A stretch of 64,000 nt of DNA. Source: Mycobacterium fragae (GTDB lineage: Bacteria > Actinomycetota > Actinomycetes > Mycobacteriales > Mycobacteriaceae). This document shows positions 16,666 through 25,506 of the stretch, in pieces (positions within the stretch are counted from its first letter, which is position 1; each line of letters starts with the position of its first letter). The position numbers were made by a program, and so were the translations under genes. The stretch covers positions 1-64,000 of the forward strand of contig NZ_LQOW01000006.1 of assembly GCF_002102185.1 (NCBI RefSeq). Direction: 5' to 3'. The notes beneath the pieces were generated by a model. It was not told the DNA's origin. It did not search any database and worked only from the letters and a program-made list of their open reading frames with translations.

Positions 16666-16865
16666 GAGGTTGTCTCCGTGATAAAGATCGCCTGTTCCGG
16701 GCAGGACTGAGCGGCCTCACGAACGGCGTCTTCTTGCTCGGGCGCAACGTCTTCCGAGACTGCCGAGGAATGACCTTCGATGTCGTCGAGCACGAACGAA
16801 TCCGGCGCGATCATCGAGCACAGCGTGTGTCCTTGGCAACGTTCGGGGTCAACTCTAACCTTCAC
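16662..16865 (-). CDS. [3Fe-4S]/[4Fe-4S] ferredoxin, P450 redox partner
   Basis: A 67-residue ferredoxin starting MKVRVDPERCQGHTLC. The first loop is C-x5-C and the last ligand is in SCPEQAI, as in P450-linked ferredoxins. It is translationally coupled (4-bp overlap) to the P450 that follows and starts 10 bp after the upstream SDR ends. Its acidic C-terminus resembles that of the ferredoxin at 515-712. Confidence 0.9.
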   Translation of the reverse strand: MKVRVDPERCQGHTLCSMIAPDSFVLDDIEGHSSAVSEDVAPEQEDAVREAAQSCPEQAIFITETTS

Positions 16866-16875
16866 CGCTTTCCCC

Positions 16876-17736
16876 TTACTTGCGGTAGTCGTACCACTTG
16901 AGGTATCCGCCGGCGTCGACGCGCAGCTGCATACCGGTCACATACCTGGCCTCGTCGGAGGCCAGCCACAGCACGGCGTTGCTGATGTCCTCTGGTTCGA
17001 TGTATGGAACCTTCATCGCCTGCTGCACACCGAAAACCGGCTCAGCGTCGGCGCGGGTCGGGTTTTCCAGATCCGGGCGGAACGAGCGGTACATCGGCTC
17101 GCTTTGCAGCATCGGCGTGTTGGTGTTCGTCGGATGGATGACGTTGGCCCGGATCCCAAGCGGCGCAAGCTCGGTGGCGAGAACGTGGACATACTCTGAG
17201 AGCAGGCGTTTGGAATACAGGTACGCGATGCCGCCCGGGTCGGCGCCGGGATTGTCCTTCTGGGACACGTCCATCAGCGCGGCCGTGGAGCCGGTGGCGA
17301 TGATCGACGAACCCTCGCGAAGGTGCGGCAGCGCAACCTGAATGGCGTTTATGGTGCCGACCAGGTTGGTGTTCATCACGTCGCACCACGCCTGCAGTGG
17401 CGGCTGACCCCTCATGCCGGCGACGCCGGCCTGGGCCACCACGATGTCGAGCGTGCCGAACTCGGCCAGCCCGCTGTCCAATGCGGTCCGCAGTTGTGCG
17501 GATTCACGCACGTCGGCCTGCGCGATCACCGCGCCCCGGCCGGTCTTCTCGATGAGTCGAGCCGTCTCGTCGAGGTCGTCCGGCGCCGCCATGGCGTATC
17601 CGATGGTGTCGATGTCATGACACACATCGACGGCGATGATGTCGGCGCCTTCCTCGGCCAACCGCACCGCGTGGCTACGGCCCTGGCCGCGCGCCGCACC
17701 GGTGACGAATGCGACCTTTCCCTCTACCCGTCCCAC
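16876..17736 (-). CDS. mycofactocin-coupled short-chain dehydrogenase
   Basis: A 286-residue SDR whose N-terminal TGAARGQGRSHAVRLAEEGA is the hallmark of the mycofactocin-coupled SDR group. These enzymes hold NAD non-exchangeably and pass hydride to mycofactocin. The active-site pattern is Y-x3-K in YLYSK, and the C-terminus ends VDAGGYLKW. The GTG at 17736 is preceded by AGGAG. It is co-oriented with the classical SDR upstream and the ferredoxin/P450 downstream. It probably oxidises a secondary or primary alcohol made by the P450. No mycofactocin biosynthesis genes are in the window. Confidence 0.9.
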   Translation of the reverse strand: MGRVEGKVAFVTGAARGQGRSHAVRLAEEGADIIAVDVCHDIDTIGYAMAAPDDLDETARLIEKTGRGAVIAQADVRESAQLRTALDSGLAEFGTLDIVVAQAGVAGMRGQPPLQAWCDVMNTNLVGTINAIQVALPHLREGSSIIATGSTAALMDVSQKDNPGADPGGIAYLYSKRLLSEYVHVLATELAPLGIRANVIHPTNTNTPMLQSEPMYRSFRPDLENPTRADAEPVFGVQQAMKVPYIEPEDISNAVLWLASDEARYVTGMQLRVDAGGYLKWYDYRK

Positions 17737-17750
17737 ACATTCTCCTTTGC

Positions 17751-18449
17751 TCAGGTGTTTCGGCCGCCGTTGACGCCCAATATCTGACCGGTGATGTAGC
17801 CGGCTTCCTCCGAGACCAGAAAGGCGCATGCCGCGGCGATGTCTTCCGGTCTGCCCATCCGGCGCACCGGTGTGGTGGCGATGGTCCGCTCGATGTCGAT
17901 GTGCCCGTGTTCGTTGGCGTTGCGCAACATCGGGGTGTCGATGAACCCCGGTGGTATGGCGTTGACCGTGATGCCGTTGGGCCCGAACTCCAGGGCCAGG
18001 GATTTGGTGAGCCCGTTGACGGCGGACTTGGCCGCCACATAGTGCGCCATGTACGGGGCGCCGGAATGTGTGCTCGACGACGAGATGTTGACGATGCGTC
18101 CCCAGCCGGCATCCAGCATGTCCGGGAGCACCGCCTGGATCATGTGGAAGACCCCGTTGAGGTTGACGTCGATCAGCCGCTGCCAGTCGTCGAACTGGAT
18201 ATTGGTGAACCGCTTGAACCCGTCGAGGCCGGCGGCGTTGACGAGGACCGTGACCGGGCCCAGTTGGTCGCGAATGGCTGCGAGCGCGGCATCGACCTGC
18301 GAACGGTCGGTGACGTCGGCGGTGAAGGCGAACTTCGTATCGGACGGTTTGAGGTCCACGGTGGCGACCTGGTAGCCGTCGGTGCGGAGCCGATCTGCAA
18401 CGGCCAAGCCGATTCCGGAACTGCCTCCGGTGACGACGGTGGTGGTCAC
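17751..18449 (-). CDS. classical short-chain dehydrogenase/reductase
   Basis: A 232-residue SDR with TGGSSGIG at the dinucleotide site, NAAG, a Ser-rich active-site strand (NISSSST) and the catalytic YVAAK. I chose the GTG at 18449 because it gives the normal SDR N-terminus two to three residues before the first beta strand. That GTG overlaps the stop of an 11-codon mini-ORF. The next SDR gene follows 14 bp after its stop. It is the first full enzyme of the SDR-SDR-ferredoxin-P450 operon. Confidence 0.88.
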   Translation of the reverse strand: MTTTVVTGGSSGIGLAVADRLRTDGYQVATVDLKPSDTKFAFTADVTDRSQVDAALAAIRDQLGPVTVLVNAAGLDGFKRFTNIQFDDWQRLIDVNLNGVFHMIQAVLPDMLDAGWGRIVNISSSSTHSGAPYMAHYVAAKSAVNGLTKSLALEFGPNGITVNAIPPGFIDTPMLRNANEHGHIDIERTIATTPVRRMGRPEDIAAACAFLVSEEAGYITGQILGVNGGRNT

Positions 18450-18481
18450 GGCCGGACTCCGGCATAGCCCGTCGCAGTCAC
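18446..18481 (-). CDS. possible 11-codon leader ORF coupled to the SDR
   Basis: A GTG at 18481, preceded by GGGAG, opens VTATGYAGVRP and then a TGA that shares bases with the GTG start of the SDR (GTGA). The SDR start has no good ribosome site of its own. Reinitiation after this mini-ORF would explain that. It could instead be a fortuitous frame. Confidence 0.3.
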   Translation of the reverse strand: MTATGYAGVRP

Positions 18482-18503
18482 AAAGAATCTCCCTTCCGAA
18501 TAT

Positions 18504-18518
18504 GAGAACCCTACTCTC
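18504..18518. promoter_or_regulatory. degenerate GAGAATNNNATTCTC-type operator (10/12)
   Basis: The site reads GAGAAC-CCT-ACTCTC, flanked as TGAGAAC...CTCTCAC, which extends its resemblance to the 19-bp palindrome at 47141. It lies 55 bp upstream of the SDR start and just upstream of the mini-ORF's ribosome site. It probably controls the leftward SDR-SDR-ferredoxin-P450 operon. Two arm mismatches make it weaker than the perfect sites. Confidence 0.45.
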
Positions 18519-18671
18519 ACAATGCAACATGTCGCAAGGCTGCTCAAAAACCCCGCTTGGCCTGCAAAGACACCACTAATCACCGGCGCCCGCGCCGGTA
18601 GCGAGCATGGCAGTCTCGTTTCTGCGGATTGGTTGAATTCTCGAAGCCGGAATGTAAGATTCGCCCGGGAT

Positions 18672-18686
18672 GAGAATGAAATTATC
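18672..18686. promoter_or_regulatory. GAGAATNNNATTCTC-type operator (11/12) before aldehyde dehydrogenase
   Basis: GAGAAT-GAA-ATTATC lies 20 bp upstream of the TTG start at 18707 and just before its AGGAGG. It has one arm mismatch to the consensus. An operator this close to the start would block transcription directly. It is 168 bp from the weaker site at 18504, which serves the divergent operon. Confidence 0.55.
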
Positions 18687-18706
18687 CACGTGTCTAGGAG
18701 GCCGAA

Positions 18707-20230
18707 TTGCCCCCGCAGCAGACGGCGGCGACCATTGCGGGCGATAGCCCGAGGACGGACGAAGGGCCCCCGTCGCATCCCGACCGGCGAATGCTGATCG
18801 ACGGCCGGCTCGTGACCACCGACCGCGTCTTCGCGTCGGTCAATCCTGCCACGGAGAAAATCGTGGGCCACGCTCCGGATGCGAGCGTCGAAGAGGCCGA
18901 GGCGGCCATTGCGGCGGCGCGGCGCGCGTTCGACAGCACCGGTTGGTCAACCGATGTCGCGCTGCGGATCCGCTGCCTCGACCAGTTGCACCAGGCGTTG
19001 CTCGACCATGCCGACGAGCTGCGTGAGCTGACGATCGCCGAGGTGGGCGCCACCCGCGCGCTTACCCAGGGGGCTCAGCTCGACGAGCCGATCGGCATCG
19101 TGCGCTTTTATGCCGCCCTGCTGCGCAGCTACGAGTTCTCCGAAGACCTCGGCGAGAAAGAATCGCGCGGGATGCGGCATCACCGCTGGGTGGAAAAAGA
19201 GGCGGCGGGCGTTGTTGCCGCGATTATCGCTTACAACTACCCCAACCAGCTGGCGCTGGCCAAGCTGGCCCCGGCGCTGGCGGCCGGCTGCACGGTGGTG
19301 CTCAAGGGCGCGCCTGACACCCCGCTGATCACCTTGGCGCTGGGTGAGCTGATCGCCAACCACACCGACATCCCGCCGGGCGTGGTCAATGTGCTGAGCT
19401 CGTCGGATCCGGCAGTCGGCGAAGCGCTGACCACCAGCCCCGACGTCGACGTGGTGACGTTCACCGGCTCCACCGCCACGGGCCGTCGCATCATGGCGGC
19501 GGCCAGCGAAACCGTCAAGCGGGTCTTCCTCGAATTGGGCGGCAAGTCGGCGGTGATCATGCTCGACGACGCCGACTTCGCAACGGCCAGCATGTTCGCC
19601 GCGTTTTCGATGGTCACCCACGCAGGCCAGGGCTGTGCGCTGACCTCGCGATTGCTGGTGCCGAAAAAGCACCAGGACGAGATCGTCGAGCTCATCGCCG
19701 CGAACTTCGCCAAGGTGCGCCACGGCGACCCCGCCGACCCCACAACATATATGGGCCCGCTGATCAACGAGCGTCAGCGCGACAAGGTCGACGGCATGGT
19801 GCAGCGGGCCATCGCCGCCGGCGCCACCCTAGTCACCGGCGGCAAGCGGCTGGATCCCGGCTACTTCTATGCGCCCACCCTGTTGACCAACGTCGACCCG
19901 GACAGCGAGATCGCGCAGGAGGAGATCTTCGGCCCCGTGCTGGTGGTCATCGGGTTCGACGATGACGACGATGCGGTGCGCATCGCCAACAACTCGATTT
20001 ACGGCCTGGCCGGCGCGGTGTTCAGCGCCGACCAGGACCGGGCGTTGGCGGTGGCTCGCCGCATCCGGGCGGGATCGTTTTCCATCAACGGCGGCAACTA
20101 CTTCGGCGCGGACAGTCCGTTCGGCGGCTTCAAGCAGTCCGGCGTGGGCCGCGAGATGGGCGTCGCCGGATTGGAAGAGTTCCTGGAGCGCAAGACACTA
20201 GCTGTGCCTGTTTTTAAGGGTCTCGCGTGA
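18707..20230 (+). CDS. NAD(P)-dependent aldehyde dehydrogenase
   Basis: A 507-residue ALDH-superfamily enzyme. The dinucleotide motif is FTGSTATG, the general base Glu is in LELGGKS, and the nucleophilic Cys is in HAGQGCAL. The TTG at 18707 is preceded by a perfect AGGAGG. The stop overlaps the CoA-transferase start by 4 bp (GTGA). It probably converts the aldehyde from the P450/SDR steps to an acid that the next gene's product or an acyl-CoA synthetase can activate. A GAGAAT-type operator sits at its promoter. Confidence 0.92.
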   Translation: MPPQQTAATIAGDSPRTDEGPPSHPDRRMLIDGRLVTTDRVFASVNPATEKIVGHAPDASVEEAEAAIAAARRAFDSTGWSTDVALRIRCLDQLHQALLDHADELRELTIAEVGATRALTQGAQLDEPIGIVRFYAALLRSYEFSEDLGEKESRGMRHHRWVEKEAAGVVAAIIAYNYPNQLALAKLAPALAAGCTVVLKGAPDTPLITLALGELIANHTDIPPGVVNVLSSSDPAVGEALTTSPDVDVVTFTGSTATGRRIMAAASETVKRVFLELGGKSAVIMLDDADFATASMFAAFSMVTHAGQGCALTSRLLVPKKHQDEIVELIAANFAKVRHGDPADPTTYMGPLINERQRDKVDGMVQRAIAAGATLVTGGKRLDPGYFYAPTLLTNVDPDSEIAQEEIFGPVLVVIGFDDDDDAVRIANNSIYGLAGAVFSADQDRALAVARRIRAGSFSINGGNYFGADSPFGGFKQSGVGREMGVAGLEEFLERKTLAVPVFKGLA

Positions 20231-21432
20231 GGCCGCTGGAGGGCATCCGCGTTCTCGAGGTCGCCATGTACGGGTTCGTCCCGTCGGCGGGCGCGGTGCT
20301 GGCCGAATGGGGCGCCGACGTGATCAAGGTCGAGCACGCGGTGACGGGCGACCCGCAGCGTGGTCTGCGGCAGACCGGCATGTTGCGCGTCGAGGGCGAC
20401 CCCAACCCCAACATCGAGCATGCCAACCGCAGCAAACGCAGCCTGGGCCTGGATATGTCGGTGCCCGAAGGCAAGGAAGTGCTCTACGAGCTGGCCCGGC
20501 GCTCGGATGTCTTCCTGACCAGCTTCCTGCCCGGGCACCGGAAAAAGTTCGCCATCGACGTCGACGACATTCGCGCGGTCAACCCGAACATCATCTATGC
20601 GCGTGGCAGCGCGCTGGGCCCGCGGGGCGCGGAAGCCGAGAAGGGCGGCTACGACATGACCGCGTTCTGGTGCCGGGCCGGGACCGCCGCGACCATCACG
20701 CCGTCCGGCATGGAGGGCATGATCGGCCCGCCCGGACCCGCCTACGGTGACACCATCTCCGGGACCAACCTGGCCGGCGGTATTGCCGCGGCGCTGCTCA
20801 AGCGGGAGCGCACCGGTGAACCATCGACCGTCGACGTCTCGTTGCTCGGCAGTGGGTTGTGGTCGCTCGGACACACGGTGGCGCTGACCGTGCACCTCGG
20901 CCAGCGCATGGAGGCGTTCCCGCCCGGCGTGCACGGCTCGCCGATCAACCCGCTGGTCGGGTTGTATGCGACCTCCGACGGCCGCTACATCTCGTTGGTC
21001 ATGATGCAGGCCTCGAAGTTCTGGGCCGACGTGTGCCGCCACATCGACCAACCCGAACTCGCCGACGACCCGCGGTTCGCCACCGACGAAAAGATCGCCG
21101 CCAACACCGCAGAGGCGGTGGAGATCCTCACCAAGGCGATCGCCACCCGCACCCTCGCCGAATGGAGCGAACGCTTCGCGACGCTGGCCGGACCCTGGGC
21201 GCCCGTGCAGGACACCTTGCAGGCCGCCAACGATGCGCAGATCCGGGCAAACGAATATGTCGTGCGGGCAGGCCAGCTCGAGCTGGTCGCCAACCCGGTG
21301 CAGTTCGACGTCGCCGCACCCGAGCCGGGTCCTGCTCCGGGGTTCGCCGAGCAGACCGACGAAATCTTGATGGAACTCGGGTTCGACTGGGACCGAATCA
21401 TCGAGCTCAAGACGGCCGGCGCCGTCACCTAA
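20227..21432 (+). CDS. CaiB/BaiF family III acyl-CoA transferase
   Basis: A 401-residue family III CoA transferase with the N-terminal signature RVLEVAMYGFVPSAGAVLAEWGADVIKVE (in part) and the catalytic Asp in GGYDMTAFW near residue 140. It is translationally coupled to the aldehyde dehydrogenase. It should move CoA between acyl groups, activating an acid without ATP. The mce operon starts 168 bp downstream on the same strand with no obvious terminator, so read-through into yrbEA is possible. Confidence 0.9.
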   Translation: MRPLEGIRVLEVAMYGFVPSAGAVLAEWGADVIKVEHAVTGDPQRGLRQTGMLRVEGDPNPNIEHANRSKRSLGLDMSVPEGKEVLYELARRSDVFLTSFLPGHRKKFAIDVDDIRAVNPNIIYARGSALGPRGAEAEKGGYDMTAFWCRAGTAATITPSGMEGMIGPPGPAYGDTISGTNLAGGIAAALLKRERTGEPSTVDVSLLGSGLWSLGHTVALTVHLGQRMEAFPPGVHGSPINPLVGLYATSDGRYISLVMMQASKFWADVCRHIDQPELADDPRFATDEKIAANTAEAVEILTKAIATRTLAEWSERFATLAGPWAPVQDTLQAANDAQIRANEYVVRAGQLELVANPVQFDVAAPEPGPAPGFAEQTDEILMELGFDWDRIIELKTAGAVT

Positions 21433-21600
21433 GGCTGGAAATCCCGATGCCTGACGTGTCGTCCAAGGTTCCGGACTATGGTTGTCCGTTCGGGCCCCAA
21501 CGGGCCACGCCGTGGGTGATAATCGCGGGACGCGTGAGGAAGATGGGGAGCCTGCTTCTTCATCGGCGAGTCCCGAAGCCACTGGGAGGAGCGTGGGCCG

Positions 21601-22410
21601 ATGGCGAGTAGGGGTGCGGACCGCTGGTCTTCGGGCATCAGTTTCCCGAGCGGCCTATCCGGGGCGATGCAGGCTGTCGGAGGGCTGTTCGCGATGTCGG
21701 CAGACGCGATCAGGTTTACGTTCCGCAGACCGTTCCAGGCACGAGAATTCCTGGAACAGTCCTGGTTCATCGCACGTGTTTCATTAGCCCCGACGTTGTT
21801 GGTGGCCATACCCTTCACGGTTCTGGTCAGCTTCATTCTCAACATCCTGCTGCGCGAATTGGGCGCCGCCGATCTCAGCGGCGCGGGTGCTGCCTTCGGT
21901 GCGGTGACCCAGGTCGGTCCGCTGGTGACCGTGTTGATCGTGGCCGGTGCCGGTGCGACGGCGATGTGCGCGGACCTCGGCTCGCGCACCATCCGCGAAG
22001 AGATCGACGCCATGGAGGTGCTGGGCATCAACCCGGTCCAGCGGTTGGTGACGCCGCGGATGCTCGCGGCCGGGCTGGTCGCGCTGTTGCTCAACAGCTT
22101 GGTGGTCATCATCGGAATCGTCGGCGGCTACGCGTTTTCCGTGTTCGTGCAGGACGTCAATCCGGGCGCGTTCGCCGCGGGCATCACGTTGCTGACCGGA
22201 GTGCCTGAGGTGGTCATCTCGTGCGTCAAGGCATCGCTGTTCGGCATCATCGCCGGCCTGGTGGCGTGTTACCGCGGGCTGACAGTGTCCGGCGGGGGAG
22301 CCAAGGCAGTGGGCAACGCGGTCAACGAAACCGTGGTGTACGCGTTCATGTCGCTCTTCGTCGTCAACGTCGTGGTTACCGCGATCGGCATCCGATTCAC
22401 GAGCAAGTGA
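21601..22410 (+). CDS. yrbEA: YrbEA, MlaE-type permease of the Mce transporter
   Basis: A 269-residue integral membrane protein of the MlaE/YrbE family. It has hydrophobic segments near residues 55-80, 95-118, 150-175 and 195-265, and the cytoplasmic coupling motif EEIDAMEVLGINP, which contacts the ATPase. The ATG follows GGGAGGAG. It is the first gene of a complete yrbEA-yrbEB-mceA-F operon. With YrbEB it forms the inner-membrane channel core of a lipid importer. The MceG ATPase is not in the window, so an unlinked one must serve. The 168 bp before it show no clear operator. Confidence 0.95.
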   Translation: MASRGADRWSSGISFPSGLSGAMQAVGGLFAMSADAIRFTFRRPFQAREFLEQSWFIARVSLAPTLLVAIPFTVLVSFILNILLRELGAADLSGAGAAFGAVTQVGPLVTVLIVAGAGATAMCADLGSRTIREEIDAMEVLGINPVQRLVTPRMLAAGLVALLLNSLVVIIGIVGGYAFSVFVQDVNPGAFAAGITLLTGVPEVVISCVKASLFGIIAGLVACYRGLTVSGGGAKAVGNAVNETVVYAFMSLFVVNVVVTAIGIRFTSK

Positions 22411-22423
22411 TGGGAGAGATGCC

Positions 22424-23278
22424 GTGGCGTTGAGAGCTACCTATCCTCGCCTGTTCCAGGTGCTGGGCCAATGGCGCAGGCCCGTCGGCACTCTGAGCTC
22501 GATCGGCGACCACACCTTGTTCTACGGCAAGGCGATTGGCGGGATACCTTTCGCGGTGACCCGTTACGGGCGGGAAATCGTGCGTCTCATCGCCGAAATC
22601 AGCATGGGTGCAGGGACGTTGGCGATGATCGGCGGAACGGTCGTGATCGTCGGATTTTTGACGCTGGCTGCGGGCGGCACGCTCGCCGTGCAAGGGTATA
22701 GCTCGCTCGGCAACATCGGCATCGAAGCGTTGACCGGATTCCTCGCGGCATTCATCAATGTGCGCCTGTCGGCGCCGGTGGTCGCCGGGATCGGCTTGGC
22801 TGCCACCTTCGGCGCCGGCGTGACGGCGCAATTGGGTGCGATGCGGATCAGCGAAGAAATCGATGCGCTGGAAGCCATGGCGATTCGGCCGATCTCCTAT
22901 CTGGTCAGCACCAGGATCGTCGCGGGGATGATCGCGATCACCCCGCTTTACAGCATTGCCGTCATTCTGTCGTTCCTCGCGAGCCAGTTCACCACGGTTG
23001 TCCTGTTCGGCCAGTCGGGTGGGCTCTATAACCACTACTTCGACACCTTCCTGAATCCGATCGACTTGTTGTGGTCGTTCTTGCAGGCTGTCCTGATGGC
23101 GCTCGCCGTGCTGTTGCTGCACACGTACTACGGATATTTTGCGTCGGGCGGACCGGAGGGTGTCGGGGTCGCGACGGGCAATGCGGTCCGTACCTCGCTC
23201 ATCGTCGTGGTATCGGTTACGCTGCTGGTCTCGCTCGCCATCTATGGCTCCAACGGAAACTTCAACCTGTCGGGGTAG
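22424..23278 (+). CDS. yrbEB: YrbEB, MlaE-type permease of the Mce transporter
   Basis: A 284-residue MlaE-family permease, paralogous to YrbEA. It carries the coupling motif EEIDALEAMAIRPISYL and about five hydrophobic segments. The start is GTG at 22424 after GGGAGAG. It pairs with YrbEA as the heterodimeric transmembrane core. It lies 13 bp from yrbEA and 12 bp from mceA, in the usual operon order. Confidence 0.95.
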   Translation: MALRATYPRLFQVLGQWRRPVGTLSSIGDHTLFYGKAIGGIPFAVTRYGREIVRLIAEISMGAGTLAMIGGTVVIVGFLTLAAGGTLAVQGYSSLGNIGIEALTGFLAAFINVRLSAPVVAGIGLAATFGAGVTAQLGAMRISEEIDALEAMAIRPISYLVSTRIVAGMIAITPLYSIAVILSFLASQFTTVVLFGQSGGLYNHYFDTFLNPIDLLWSFLQAVLMALAVLLLHTYYGYFASGGPEGVGVATGNAVRTSLIVVVSVTLLVSLAIYGSNGNFNLSG

Positions 23279-23290
23279 GGATAAGGTCCG

Positions 23291-24481
23291 ATGGAACACA
23301 CTGGGATACGCGCACTGACGGGGCTGGCGACCATAGCTATTATCGCCGCGATTGTCGCCGTTGCCATTGGCTTGTTCCGGGGCAGCTTCACCGAAAGCGT
23401 GCCGGTTACCGTCATCTCGCCGCGGGCCGGCCTGGTGATGAACAAGGACGCGAAGGTGAAGATGCGCGGCGTGCAAGTGGGCAAGGTCGATTCGATCGAG
23501 CCCCTGCCGAACGGTCAAGCCCGCCTCGGCTTGGCGATGTATCCCTCGGATCTGCACCTGATCCCGGCCAATGTGCTCGTCGACATCACGGCGCCAACGG
23601 TATTCGGCGCCAAGTTCGTCGAGCTGGTGCCACCGGCTGAGCCATCGGGGCACCTGCAGGCCCGTCAGGTCCTCCACGTCGACCCCAAGAACATCACCGT
23701 TGAGATCAACACGGTGTTCAAGCAGCTGAAAGAAGTGCTGGGCACGCTCGACCCCACGAAGCTCAACGAGACTCTCGGGGCTATCGGGCAGGCGCTCAGC
23801 GGCCGGGGCGAAAAGATTGGTCAGGCTTTCAGCGATCTGGACTCGTTTCTGGCGAAGTTCGATCCGAGCCTTCCTGCGCTAAGCCGCGACATCGCTCTCT
23901 CGGCGCCGGTATTCAATGCCTATGCCGACGCGTCGCCAGACCTGGTGAAAACCGTTGCCAACGCGGCAAAGATCAGCCAGACGTTCGTCGACGAGCAACA
24001 CAATCTCGACGCACTGCTGGTTAGCGCGATCGGTCTGGCCGACGTCGGTAACGACGTCCTGTCCGCCAACCGGAAGGGTTTGACGGACGTAATTCATCTG
24101 CTGCGGCCGACCACCGATCTGACCAACCAGTACAACAAAGCGCTGTGGTGCGGTTTCGCGGGTCTCGCAGAAGACGCGAAGTGGCCGCCGCTGTCGGAAC
24201 CGAGCATCAATATTGTCGCGAGTCTCACGTGGGGCGCCGAACGTTATCGGTATCCGACGAACTTGCCCAAGGTCGCCGCGACGGGCGGCCCGCAGTGCCT
24301 GGATCTTCCGAAGCATACGTTCAACACCAACGCGAAGCTTGTCGTCACAGATACCGGTGCCAACCCTGTGGTCTATGGGAACCAGCAATTGCTGCTCAAC
24401 TCCGATCTGCTCAAACAGCTGTTGTATGGGCCCATCGTCGGCCCGCCGCGTAACTCGGCTATGGTCGGGATGCCCGGATGA
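23291..24481 (+). CDS. mceA: MceA, MlaD-domain subunit
   Basis: A 396-residue Mce protein with one N-terminal membrane anchor (residues ~7-28), an MCE/MlaD domain (~37-115, with the typical MRGVQVGKVDSIEP) and a long helical region. The helical region forms the tube across the periplasm in Mce complexes. It is first of six mce genes, all overlapping or nearly so. By family it binds and shuttles hydrophobic molecules. Which mce class (mce1-mce8) this operon belongs to cannot be settled from sequence by eye. Confidence 0.94.
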   Translation: MEHTGIRALTGLATIAIIAAIVAVAIGLFRGSFTESVPVTVISPRAGLVMNKDAKVKMRGVQVGKVDSIEPLPNGQARLGLAMYPSDLHLIPANVLVDITAPTVFGAKFVELVPPAEPSGHLQARQVLHVDPKNITVEINTVFKQLKEVLGTLDPTKLNETLGAIGQALSGRGEKIGQAFSDLDSFLAKFDPSLPALSRDIALSAPVFNAYADASPDLVKTVANAAKISQTFVDEQHNLDALLVSAIGLADVGNDVLSANRKGLTDVIHLLRPTTDLTNQYNKALWCGFAGLAEDAKWPPLSEPSINIVASLTWGAERYRYPTNLPKVAATGGPQCLDLPKHTFNTNAKLVVTDTGANPVVYGNQQLLLNSDLLKQLLYGPIVGPPRNSAMVGMPG

Positions 24482-25506
24482 GGGGCTCACTGCGCGGGAC
24501 GCTCATCAAGTTCGGTGTCTTCGCCGTCGTGATGGCGGTGCTGACGGCGTTTTTGTTCTTCATCTTCGGCCAATATCGCACCGGTGCGACAACGGGGTAT
24601 TCCGCGGTCTTCAACGATGTGTCGCGTCTGAAGACCGGAGATTCTGTGCGGGTCGCCGGTATTCGGGTGGGCACCGTCAACGGAATCTCGCTGCAGTCGG
24701 ACAAAAAAGTGGTGGTCAAATTCGACGCCGACCGTAGCGTTGTGTTGACCGACGGCACCAGGGCGGCGGTTCGCTATCTCAACCTGGTCGGTGACCGCTA
24801 CCTCGATCTGGTCGACGGCCCGGGCTCGACGAAGCAGTTGCCGGCCGGGGGGCAGATTCCGGTGGGCCGCACCGCTCCGGCACTTGACCTCGATCTGCTG
24901 CTCGGCGGACTGAAACCCGTTGTCCAGGGCTTGAATGCGCACGATGTCAATGCGCTCTCGGCAGCGCTGTTGCAGGTATTCCAGGGCGAGGGCGCTACCC
25001 TTCAGTCGTTGTTCAACAAGACGACATCGTTCTCGAATGCTTTGGCCGACAATGACCAAACGATTCGGCAACTGATCGACAACCTCAACACCGTGGTGGC
25101 CACTCTCGACAAGGACGGTGGCAAGTTCTCTGCCGCCATCGATCGTCTCCAGCGCCTGGTCACCGGACTGTCTGACGACCGAAACACCATCGGACCCGCT
25201 ATCGACGCGTTGAGCAGCGGAACCGCCACGTTGGCAGATCTGCTGACCAACGCGAGGCCGCCGCTGTCGGGCACCATCGAGCAGCTCAGTCGGTTGGCCC
25301 CGCTACTCGACAACGACAAAGATCGCCTCGACGCCGCGCTTCAGAAGGCGCCAAAGAACTACCGCAAGCTGGTCCGACTCGGCGTATACGGTGCCACAAT
25401 CCCGTACTTCATCTGCTCGTTCGCACTGCGTGGCACCGATCTACAGGGCAAGACGGTGATGGCCCCCTGGTTTAGGTCCGAAGCGAAGAGGTGTCAGGAA
25501 CCCTGA
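24478..25506 (+). CDS. mceB: MceB, MlaD-domain subunit
   Basis: A 342-residue Mce protein that overlaps mceA by 4 bp (ATGA). It has an N-terminal anchor at residues ~10-30 (FGVFAVVMAVLTAFLFFIFG), an MlaD domain with VRVAGIRVGTVNGIS, and a helical C-terminal region. Length and order match the second subunit of mycobacterial mce operons. Confidence 0.94.
   Translation: MRGSLRGTLIKFGVFAVVMAVLTAFLFFIFGQYRTGATTGYSAVFNDVSRLKTGDSVRVAGIRVGTVNGISLQSDKKVVVKFDADRSVVLTDGTRAAVRYLNLVGDRYLDLVDGPGSTKQLPAGGQIPVGRTAPALDLDLLLGGLKPVVQGLNAHDVNALSAALLQVFQGEGATLQSLFNKTTSFSNALADNDQTIRQLIDNLNTVVATLDKDGGKFSAAIDRLQRLVTGLSDDRNTIGPAIDALSSGTATLADLLTNARPPLSGTIEQLSRLAPLLDNDKDRLDAALQKAPKNYRKLVRLGVYGATIPYFICSFALRGTDLQGKTVMAPWFRSEAKRCQEP

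Noticed and set aside
20098..21582. Long antisense open frame opposite the CoA transferase
   Set aside because: Same effect of GC bias; the sense gene has clear family motifs.
21732..21757. GTTCCAGG / CCTGGAAC inverted repeat
   Set aside because: It lies inside yrbEA coding sequence and encodes a normal part of the protein; no sign of regulation.
22397..23677. Long antisense open frame opposite yrbEB and mceA
   Set aside because: High-GC codon bias opens antisense frames; the protein is Arg/His/Asp-rich without domains, and the sense genes are well supported.
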